This document shows positions 1-8,707 of a stretch of 64,000 nucleotides of DNA, piece after piece. Position numbers and translations under genes: made by a program. This DNA comes from Iris pallida (lineage: Eukaryota; Streptophyta; Magnoliopsida; Asparagales; Iridaceae). Under the pieces are notes generated by a model that made no database searches, had not been told where the DNA came from, and saw only the letters and a program-made list of their open reading frames with translations. The stretch spans positions 37,837,539 to 37,901,538 of the forward strand of contig JANAVB010015600.1 in the NCBI GenBank assembly GCA_029216955.1, in the 5' to 3' direction. Position 1 is the stretch's first letter. Each line of letters starts with the position of its first letter.

Positions 1-1596
1 CAGGCAAGTTTCTCCTGTTGGCGGTGTTTCTCGATCCCGGAAGCTGGTTGCGACTAGGCAACGCCCGCTAGCCATAAAAGAAAGTGGAGAAGAAGTCAAC
101 CCTGCGTCAGAGGTAACCAAACCGCTCTCGATGCTTTCTTCCTTCTTTCCTTCTAGCTTCAATTCTAATTATCTTCGTTCCTTCTTTTAGGTGTCAGGAG
201 AAGAAGAAGAGTTTTAAGATGCCGAGGTGTTGACCCAGGATGACGGGGACTCCCGTAAGCCTGTTCCTCTTCAAGATGACGCAGATCAATCTGTATCCCC
301 CTTCGAGGTGACGGGAACAGAGGACGCAGCTGAGTTTCACTCGGGGATCGCGGGTGAGGGGACCATGCCAGCTGTGGATGAGATGCAGCCTTCATGCTCC
401 TCCCCTGGTAAGATTAGCCGAATCTTAACCTGTAAGGAAGCCTATCTGCTCTATCATCATGTCCTTCGGGTCTCGTCAATTGATTGTCATTCTGGGCATA
501 CAGGTCTTGCCTCTCCAGTGCCGAGGATGGACATTGTCGAGACAAACCCAGTCGAAGGGGCATTGGTGGACAGGGTGTACCCCCTCACCTTCCTGCTCGT
601 CTTAACGGGCTTTCTGGGGGCTCGAGTTTAATGGGCCAGGTATCGGGGCAGTCGGGGCAGGGAACGATGGTCATTGCGTCATCCTCTGCCTCAGTGGCCC
701 CGAGGATAGACCTTTCTGCTCTACCGAGTGTCCGAGCTCTCCGGGCGGCGGAATATGAGTTAGTCGCCATTCATGCATCGTTCTACTCAAACTCTGTTTC
801 CCTGGTGGCAAGCTTTAGCGTTACTTCTCCGACGTTGCCGTCCCTGCTTCCTCTGACGCCATCCTCTGCTGAAGTTCTGGACGATACGTTGCAGGATGTG
901 GTTGCCAGTTTTTATCGTCATTTGAAGAGGGGAATCGAGGCTGTCGTGGAAAGAGGGACCTCCTTCACCTTGGCCCGGCAATGCGCCCAGGGTCAAATTA
1001 ATATCCTTAGGAATCTTCCTAGTGATGCAGGGATGGCTTCGTTTCTGGAGGCGAAATTGTTAGAGGCTGATCAGCTGGTGGCCGAGCTTTGAGTATTGCG
1101 GCAGGCTGATCTGTCTGTTGTTATAAACGAGGAGCGGGGTTCCCTTATTGCTGTTATAGAGAGGACCAGGGCTGCTCGGAATAAGACCAGATCGGCCATA
1201 CTGAAGGATCTCAGCGATTTATCTGAACGGTATGATCAACTGAGTTATGCGAATGAAAATGTCACGGCTCGGGAGGAATCTGTCTCTCGTGAGATTATTG
1301 AGACGCGGGAGCATATCCTTGCGCTTCAGAAGAAGTTGACTTTCTTGGAGTCTGAACTTGAGGCTGCCCGAAAGAGCAGGGGGCTAATTGTTCAGGAGGC
1401 TGACGGGGTTAATCAGGCTTCGACTGACCTGGAGACTGCCCTGAAGAAATTAGAAGACGACTGTCAGGCGCTCCTGGGCTTGGACAATGAGGAGCGGTTA
1501 TTCCAGGAGGCCGAGCGTCGCGCTCGGCAACGGATTGAGCGGGGGACCACCTCAGTGAGAAACCGCCTTCTAAAATTGAGTAATGCTGAAATGTAG
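1..1596 (+). pseudogene. Antisense extra gene of element A, 3' part (acidic linker plus coiled-coil C-terminus)
   Basis: Plus-strand gene running opposite to gag-pol inside element A; its 5' part is outside the window. An exon seems to begin at 191, after a pyrimidine tract ending TTCTTTTAG, and encodes an acidic Ser/Pro/Asp-rich stretch (to about 407). A second stretch in another frame runs 484-1596 and ends in about 165 residues of Glu/Arg/Leu-rich heptad-like sequence (1096-1596), a predicted coiled coil, finishing LLKLSNAEM-stop. A possible donor GTAAGA is at 408, but I could not join the frames. Two stops, TAA at 215-217 and TGA at 1090-1092, lie in otherwise open frames and each fits one C-to-T change. 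The counterpart in element C (53802-58469) has the same acidic-then-coiled-coil order and adds a plant-mobile-like domain. The function is unknown. Confidence 0.6.
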
Positions 1597-1739
1597 TCGG
1601 CCTTTTCTTTTCTTTTTTTGAAAGGGACGTGGTCCCGAAATATGTAATACTTTTTTCTTCCTTCAAATAAAGAGTACTTTCCATTCTACCCTTCATTTGC
1701 ATTGCTTGTTATACCTGTGATATTGTGGTGATGTTCTCC

Positions 1740-2560
1740 CCCGCATAGGGGATATATTTGTGGACCTGTTACCCATGGCATACCTTGGTTTTAGGTACAG
1801 ATAACAAGTTTTGGTCAGGATACCTGAAGCAGCCATGGCAAAGTGGTCATGGGTGCTCTTGGTATCGGGAAAAGGAATGCCGTGGAGCAGCTGGGCTCCT
1901 GGGGCATGACGAGATGGTAGGTTTGTGCTAAGAAACTTAGCTGAGGATATTTGTGGGCCTATTATCCTTGGCGTACCCTGGTTTAGGATACGGATAATAG
2001 GATGAAGGGGAACCGACATACTTGTTCAGAGGTAATGAGGACATGGCAAGTAGGAAAGTTTTTAAACGTAGAGTTTTCCTACTCAGAGGTAACGAGGACA
2101 TGGCAGGAGTGAACTCGACGGAGGGTATTGGTGGTCAACAGAGGACATTTTGTGGTCAACAGAGGACATTTGTGGTCAACAGAGGACATTTGTGGTCAAC
2201 ATAGGACATTTGTGGACCTATTATCCTTGGCGTACTCCAGTTGTAGGTACAGATAATAGGTCGAAAGGGGATCATCATACTTACTCAGAGGTAATAAGGA
2301 CATGGCAAGTATGAAGGTTTCTTCGACGGAGCCTTCCCATTCAGAGGTAATGAGGACATGACAGGAGTGGGCTCAATGAAGGAGGGCATATAGAACGACT
2401 CAGAGGTAATAAGGACATAGAAGTTCTATGTAAGGGGTGATTTGTCTTTGGCGGAAGTGGAATGACTCAGAGGGAATGAGGACATGGTCGTTTTAGAAAT
2501 TTGTGGATCGATTACCCTTTTTGTGCACTGGGAGTACGGGTATTAGATCATGAGGGAGGA
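1740..2560. repeat. Four spaced hairpin units in the convergent intergenic zone of element A
   Basis: Four units each start with ATTTGTGG and fold into a hairpin: 1765-1808, 1958-2001, 2217-2260 and 2506-2549. The best has perfect 10-bp arms (CCTATTATCC at 1958-1967, GGATAATAGG at 1992-2001). The arms differ between copies but stay largely complementary. The zone lies between the end of the antisense gene (1596) and the end of integrase (2792), so transcripts from both sides would run into it. Confidence 0.7.
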
Positions 2561-2660
2561 TCTCCTTCGAGAAGAAAGTTCAGAGGTATGATCATACATG
2601 ACTTGCTACCTGAAAGAGTGACCGGGATGTGAGTTCAGAGGTACCAGCGGGTACATGACT
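2024..2660. repeat. Interspersed CAGAGGTAATGAGGACATGG repeats
   Basis: About eight copies of a 22-base core reading YTCAGAGGTAAT then GAGGACATGG begin near 2024, 2080, 2284, 2340, 2399, 2465, 2579 and 2634. Several are 56-66 bp apart, and the last two grade into the 55-bp tandem unit that follows. In the element's own orientation the core is ATGTCC, two or three variable bases, then TTACCTCTGAA. The same core occurs at the same place in element C. Confidence 0.75.
2131..2211. repeat. Tandem repeat, 20-bp unit, four copies
   Basis: GTGGTCAACAGAGGACATTT is repeated at 2131, 2152, 2172 and 2192. The first copy has one extra T and the last has AT in place of AG. The array runs straight into the third hairpin unit. 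It is a minisatellite in the 3' non-coding zone of element A; such zones in Ogre/Tat elements are a known source of satellite arrays. Confidence 0.9.
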
Positions 2661-2788
2661 CGAGAATCTGGAGAATGGTGAGCGTGAATTTAGCGGTACC
2701 AGCGGGTACATGACTCAAAAATTTGGAAAACTATGAGGGTGAGTTCAATGGTACCAACGGGTACATGACTCAATAATCTGGAGAATAT
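2640..2788. repeat. Tandem repeat, 55-bp unit, 2.7 copies
   Basis: Units start at 2640, 2695 and 2750. Each opens with GGTACCAGCGGGTACATGAC, or a version with one or two substitutions, and continues with AATCTGGAGAAT or a close variant. GTACC and GGGTAC within the opening form a short inverted repeat. The array ends four bases before the gag-pol stop codon at 2792. Confidence 0.85.
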
Positions 2789-2791
2789 TGT

Positions 2792-4291
2792 TTAGACATA
2801 ATATTTCTTCAGGAACTTGCCGTTGACGGGCAACATGAGCAAGTCTTCGTTTTGCTTAGCGAGGCGGTAAGCACCGTTGGAGAACACGGCCTCGATGACA
2901 AATGGACCTTCCCATTTTGGCTGTAACTTGCCGGCGGTCTTGTGAGTCATGACCATTGGCCTCCGGACTACCAGAACAAGATCGCCCACTTGGAATGTTC
3001 TGATTTTGACCTTCTTGTTGAAGGCTCCTGAGATTCGTTCTTGGTATAGCTCGATCCTTTGCTGAGCTAGGAGGCGCTTTTCATCTAAGGCCTCCAACTC
3101 TTGTAGTCGACATCGGTAGTTGTCATCCGTCGTCAATTGATAAGTGAGGGCAACGCGGAGTGAGGGTATTTGAGTCTCTAATGGAAGAACTGCCTCACTC
3201 CCGTATACTAGAGAGAATGGTGTGTTCCTGGTAGCTGTTCGGACTGTAGTACGGTACGCCCATAAACACTCGCCGAGCTTCTCGTTCCAGTCGCATTTGT
3301 TGGAGGAGACAAACTTCTTGAGAAGTTTGATGATTATTTTATTGAATGCCTCTGCTAACCCGTTCGCTGCCGGGTTGTACGGTATCGAAGCAATATTCTG
3401 AATACGGTGCTTATCGCAAAACCGATAGAAAGCGTGGCTTACAAACTGCGGACCATTATCATGGATGATCCTTCGGGACAGTCCAAAGCGGTAGATGACG
3501 TGATGCTTAAGGAAGCTGATCACATTTGAAGTCTTGACTTCTGCGAGTGGGACAGCTTTCGCCCATTTGGAGAAGTAATCAGTGAACGCAAGTATGAAGC
3601 GATGTCCTCGGGAGGAAGGTGGGGTGATTGGACCAATGATATCCATTCCCCATGCTTCGAATGGCCAGGACGCCACTGTCGGATATAGAAATTCGGATGG
3701 TTGGTGAATGTAGTCCGCGTGGACTTGGCAGGCTTTGTATTTTCTAGCATAATCTATCGCATCTGCCACCATCGTGGGCCAATAGTAGCCCATTCGTCGA
3801 AGGCGGTCATGCAATTTAGGACCGGGCTGGTGGGTCCCGCAGACACCGTCATGAGCTTCTCGTACGGCTTCTTTGGCTTCTGCATTTGACAGACACCGAA
3901 GCAGTAATCCGTCGTAGGAGCGGCGATACAGTATTTTTATCTCTGTATCGTAGAAGAATCTGAGAGAACGCCGTCTGATGGAAGTGGCTTCCTTTGGGTT
4001 CTCGGGCAGGATGTCATAGACGACGAAGTCGATGAATGGTTGTCTCCAATCTGGGGCATCATCGATCGTCTGGGCAGAATAACTCGCCATGAATTGTACA
4101 TTGTTCTTGGGACAGACCAGTTCGTGGCCTATCACATCCACTGATTGGCGATCATAGTTCGAAACTGCTAGGGAAGCGGCAAGACCAGCTAGGGCATCAG
4201 CTTCGATATTTTGGAGTCTGGGGACATGTTCGATGAAGAACCCCTCGAACGACGAGATGATGACAATCGCTATTTGGTGATAAGGGATCAT
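2792..4291 (-). pseudogene. Integrase of element A
   Basis: The first ~60 residues end the RNase H domain. The integrase zinc region follows (HDGVCGTHQPGPKLHDRL), where the first Cys of the CxxC pair reads Tyr (ARKYKACQ). The catalytic core keeps all three acidic residues: Asp in WGMDIIGP (3643-3641), Asp in HDNGPQF (3460-3458) and Glu in GLAEAFNK (3352-3350). A GPY/F-type module (KWEGPF, NGAYRL) follows near 2920-2860. There is no chromodomain, as expected for Tat. The block is open over 1,500 bp, and the frame ends at the natural stop at 2792. Confidence 0.92.
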
Positions 4292-5060
4292 GTCTTCGTG
4301 GCGGACCTCGTATGAGCCCCGGATCTGATTGACGATTAGTTAGGAATCGCCGTATGCTTCAAGGTATTCTACCCCCAGCTCTCTTGCAAGTTGGAGGCCA
4401 ATGACCAGAGCGTTGTACTCGGCCACATTATTAGAGCAGGGTTCAGTGAGGGAATAAGCGCAGTTAATCACCAATCCGGAAGGGGAGACCAGCACTACCC
4501 CGACTCCGACGACGATATTGCCTTTAGGTCCGGTCCTCGAAGCACCGTCGAAGAACATTCGCCATATATTATCGTGAGAGGTTGCATCCGAGTCGACGAC
4601 CTCATCTGGGATCTCTTTATATATTCTGGAAGACTCCGAGCCTGGGTGGGCTGCTAAGAAGTCTGCCAGGGCTTGACCTTTGACTGCCTTTTGTGGGACG
4701 AAGATAATATGATAAGGGGACAGCAATATTGCCCATGTAGCGAGGCGAAAGCTGAGTGCCCCTGGTTTAGTCATGAGGACCCTGAGAGGGTTGACTCGTG
4801 AGATCACATGTATCGTTTGTCCGGTGACATAGTACCGCATTTTTTGAATAGCGAACACCAGAGCAAGGCATTCCTTCTCCACAGCGGTGTATCGGTGCTC
4901 TGGCCCAATCATCATTCGGCTGAGGTAATATATGGCTTGCTTATGGCCTGCATCGTTGTTTTATGCCAGCAGAGCCCCAAGGGAATGTTCTATTGCTCGT
5001 ACATAGAGCAGGAATAGTTTTCCAGAAACCGGGGCCACCAAGACTGGAGGGTTCGACAAA
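4292..5060 (-). pseudogene. Tandem RNase H domains of element A (gypsy type then archaeal type)
   Basis: A degenerate gypsy RNase H or connection domain runs from about 5060 to 4620 (ALLA, YYLSRMMIGPEHRYTAVEKE, and VKGQALADFLAAHP). A second RNase H follows from about 4570. Its acidic residues are Asp in FFDGASR (4549-4547), Glu in NNVAEYNAL (4420-4418) and Asp in YGDS (4348-4346). It ends with NIEADALAGLAASL, just inside the integrase block. Acquisition of an archaeal-like RNase H is described for plant Tat elements, and this pair fits. The stop at 4340-4342 follows GDS directly. The domain would remove RNA from the RNA-DNA hybrid. Confidence 0.85.
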
Positions 5061-6148
5061 TATTCTTTGATGCTGTCGAAGACGCACTGGCATTCTTCAT
5101 CCCATACGAATGAGACGCCTTTCTTCATGAGATGGGTGAATGGTCGACATCGCTTGGAGAGGTTGGAAATGAATCTCCTGATGTAAGCTAGCCTCCCTTG
5201 AAGGCCTCTGAGTTTGCGGAGATTTCTCGGGGGACCCATCTCCATGATTGCTTTCGTCTTCTCAGGGTCTACATGGATACCCTGTGCAGTGATGATGAAG
5301 CCCAAGAACTTCCCGCTGAATATGCCCAGAAAGGACTTCGTAGGGTTCATTTTCAAATTCTGCGCTCGCATTAGGTCGAATACTGTCCTTAGATCCTGCA
5401 GATGGTCTTCCTTGCAGCGACTCTTAACGGCTATGTCATCAATATAGCACTCCACTGTCTTGCGTAAGTGGTCTCTAAAGATGATGCTCATGGCTCTTTG
5501 ATATGTTGCACCGGTATTCTTCAAACCGAAAGGCATGACTGTGTAGCAGTACGTGTCAATTGGTGTTCGGAATGATGTATGCTTTTCGTTGTCATGAGAC
5601 ATTTTGATTTGGTTGTACCCCGAGAAGCCATCCATGAATGACATACGTTCGAAGCCGCAGGTATTGTCGATCATGATGTCTGTGATAGGAAGGGGGAATT
5701 CATCTTTGGGACACGCCTCGTTCAGATTGTGGAAGTCGATGCAGATTCAAATCTTTCCATTCTTCTTGAGGATGGGCACTATATTGGCGACCCAGTCGAG
5801 ATGTTGTTCCTCACGAATGAAGCCGCTGGCTATCAGTTTATTGACTTCGGCTTCGATCGCGTCCATGATACCTGGGCAAAAGCGTCGCTGTTGTTGCTTG
5901 ACTGTCTTCGTATCCGGCCGAATGTTGAGTTTGTGAAGAGCAATGTCGGGATTTAACCCTGGCATATCTTCATAGCTCCAGGCGAACACATCAATGTATT
6001 CTCTGACAAGTTCTAGCAGCGACTTTCGTTCTTCGTCTGCTAGGCTTTTACTGACGAAAATTGGTTTTGGAGAAGATTCGCTGCCGAGGTCAACCTGTAT
6101 GACTTCATCTTCAGTAGGAGGTTCTCTCAGTTCGAACCATTTTTCCCA
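4964..6148 (-). pseudogene. Reverse transcriptase of element A
   Basis: Typical Ty3/gypsy RT blocks appear in order: KQQQRRFCPGIMDAIEAEV, then VANIVPI.KKNGKI, ICIDFHNLNEACPKDEFPLP, DGFSGYNQI, and VMPFGLKNTGATYQRAM. The catalytic motif YIDD is at 5446-5435. The thumb and connection follow (FLGFIITAQGIHVDPEK). A TGA at 5747-5749 stands just before ICIDF, where Arg is expected. The palm residues look intact. RT copies the element RNA into DNA, primed by a tRNA at the binding site at 11386-11403. Confidence 0.93.
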
Positions 6149-6151
6149 TTA

Positions 6152-7345
6152 TGCATCCAATTGCTGGGCCCACGGCTCTAGCTCGAGGGTCTCGGGGATG
6201 TCTTCGTCTTCTTCGTAAGCGTCGGCGAATGCCATGTTGACTGACAAGACTTGTCTGAACACATCTCCGATGCTGGTATCCGAGTCAAAAGTTGGTGACC
6301 CGGTTGAATGTGACTGCCAGTCGTATTCTTTATCTGAACTCTCAGGGGTTATAGTAGGCGTTAGATACCCTAACCCGCATCGAGTTTTGCTATAGTAGTC
6401 CCGTGGTTTGCCCATCGGGACTGGCGGCTTCAAAGGTAATCGTCGCCCAGTGTCGTAGTTCAAACCTGGCGTCGTCTCCAGATCATACCCCTGTTTCTGC
6501 ATAAGATATTTGGATTGGGGGCTATAAAGATACAGAGGCAGTCTTCCGACATCTGACCCGAGGTCGACTTCCTCTATGGTAAAGGGATGCGGGTCGTCCT
6601 TCCGGCCGAAGATGATTGGATGGTCCCCTCCCTCGATTATTCGGTAAGCGTCTTCTACTGGAGTAAGCTGGATCACGGTGTACACATTTGTCACCTGTGT
6701 GTGTAGGTGAGTGCCCATACCGTGTTCCATAGCATACATTGTACATAGCTTATTGAGCTCGGTGTAGTTCAAAGATAACCCTTTATTGATGAAGTAAGGT
6801 ATCTTTTCTAGGGGGATTACATCATCAGCGGAGGGAGCATCAGTGTGGACAGCCACATACTTGGCTAGCTCCGGTTCCTCTTCGGTTACCCCCTGCATAA
6901 GTGAAGACTGAGGGGACGACCTGGGTAGCTTGATCGTCATAGGTTCAGCTGATAGAGCAGAGCGTGGAGTTGTTGGCAGACTAGTGACCCCCAGTTTGGC
7001 ATTTGATATAGAGCGAGGAGTGGCTGGTTCGCTAGAAGTGTCAGACGTTGCATCGGGGTGACGACCCTTCTTGGGAAGGCGTATCGTCAGTGGCCTATCG
7101 GAGGGATTGAGCTTCTCCGTTTGGGGTTGACCGACTCTCGGCAGTCTGATTATCAGTGGCCCCGTTGTGGGTCTCGGCACTTGGTCGGACCTTGGCAGCC
7201 GGATTATCATCTGCTCCTCCTGCGCCGAGAGGCTGATCGCGTCCTTCCGCAGAGTGACAGTAATGGGTGCGGACCTGTCCAGTTTGCGAGCTTGGAGGTA
7301 GATCGTCAGAGGTTCTTCTGATCCCGAAGCTGTCTCGGTATGAGC
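6152..7345 (-). pseudogene. Linker of element A with repeated PLTIRLP-type motifs
   Basis: Between protease and RT lie about 400 residues rich in Pro, Ser and Arg. Six copies of a short motif (E/G/R)P(L/M)(T/I)I(R/K)LP or a variant occur near 7311, 7270, 7210, 7160, 7095 and 6948. A region recognisable in element C (49548-50066) follows, including the blocks GLGYLTPTITPES and ETLELEPWAQ. I do not know a function for the repeated motif. Element C keeps three copies in the same place (49020-49200), so it is a family trait. Confidence 0.65.
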
Positions 7346-7348
7346 TTA

Positions 7349-8707
7349 TACATCTTCTTCATCAAGGTGCCTCTTTGACTTTTCGTATAGGCAGGAGTCT
7401 GAGTAGTAGGATTCGACCCCTTTGAAGGAATCGATATCAGCAAATTCTGTCCTCACGAAGCCGTATTTGTCGACATATTTGAAGCACAGGTGTAGCGTGG
7501 AAGGCACGATCATGTAATCGTATATCCATGGGCGCTCCAAGAAGATGTTGTAAGAAGTGTCTGCATCTATGACGTAGCAGGTGACTTCGGATTGGAGATC
7601 GCCAATCTGACACTTCAAACGAATCTTCCCGATTGGGTAGCTCCTGCCCGAATTGAAGCCGCTGATGGCGGTGCTTGTGGGTGTCAGGCGATGCATTGGG
7701 ATGCGGAGATGATGTAGCAGACCTTTCGGGATGATGCTTATGGAAGAGCTAGGATCTATCTGCATCCGATCTACCTTCACATCGCCGATGTATTTCGTGT
7801 AGTATAATGGGCGATCGTGCAGATTAGTTTTGATGAGCATGTCCTGCGGAGTAAAGACGATGTTGGGCATTACTCCCGTACAGATGCTGTCCTGGAGATC
7901 CATGGGTGAGTCCTTCCCGGTGAGGTTGGATTGAGCCAGATAGGCATCGGCATTTTGGAGTGCTTCGCTCAATGTAATACGAACGTCCTTGGAGAGCCTT
8001 AGGAGTTCATATAGTGACAACTTGGCCGGTGTGTTAGCCAATTGCGCTAAGATGTCAAAGTTGTAGGGCCTCTCTAGCCCTTGGGCTGCCTCTTTTCGGA
8101 GGGATTTGTCGAAGCGAGTCTCCCTCGGCCTAGGCTTATCGGTCGTCGAAGGCTGAGCCGGTCCCGGAGCATCAGTTGTAGTGGGTTGATGATTTTCAGC
8201 TGGATTGTCAACCACAGGTTGGGATTGCGCTCCAGACCGCGTGACGACGGCTGTAGCTTCCTCGATGTCTGCCGAGACTGTATGGCAGGTCCTGACTTTT
8301 CCACTTTTCTTCTTGTAGGTGGAAGATGGTGTGGGCCGTGTCACTTCTGATACTAAGTCCGGATGGATCCACATGACCTCTCCTCGTGATGTGGTGAGGG
8401 GCACTAGACCAGCAGCCTGATCTCGGGGAGGTGGAAGATTAGCAATCTCCATTGTCGCCAGAGGGATGGGGACCACCCCGTCTTGAGTTTTCGTTGGAGG
8501 AAAGCTGCCGAATTGTACCAACACCATATTGGCTGCCACGGTTACCTCTTCGAAATCGATGGCCAGAGCGTTCGAATCGATGAGGTTTTGGATGTACCAT
8601 TTCAGCTGGTAGCAATCGTGTGTAGCATGATGGACATAGCGATGATAATGGCAGTACTTTGGATTCTCCATCTCTGCTGACCGCGGTTCCCGTCTTGGTG
8701 GAGGAAG
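7349..8707 (-). pseudogene. Zinc knuckle and aspartic protease region of element A
   Basis: A CCHC-like knuckle of the C-x2-H-x4-H-x4-C type lies at 8653-8612, the variant common in Tat-type gag, and would bind RNA. A Thr/Pro-rich linker follows. The retropepsin-like domain is recognisable from the blocks RPYNFDILAQL, HDRPLYYTKYI and GFNSGRS, and by the C-terminal YNIFLERPW. The active-site triplet at 7756-7748 reads Asp-Pro-Ser; related elements, as I recall them, have Asp-Pro-Gly there. The element is therefore probably dead at this site as well as by its stops. Protease would cut the gag-pol polyprotein. Confidence 0.8.

Noticed and set aside
2131..2211. CRISPR-like short repeats
   Set aside because: Head-to-tail 20-bp units without spacers, in a plant retrotransposon; a minisatellite.
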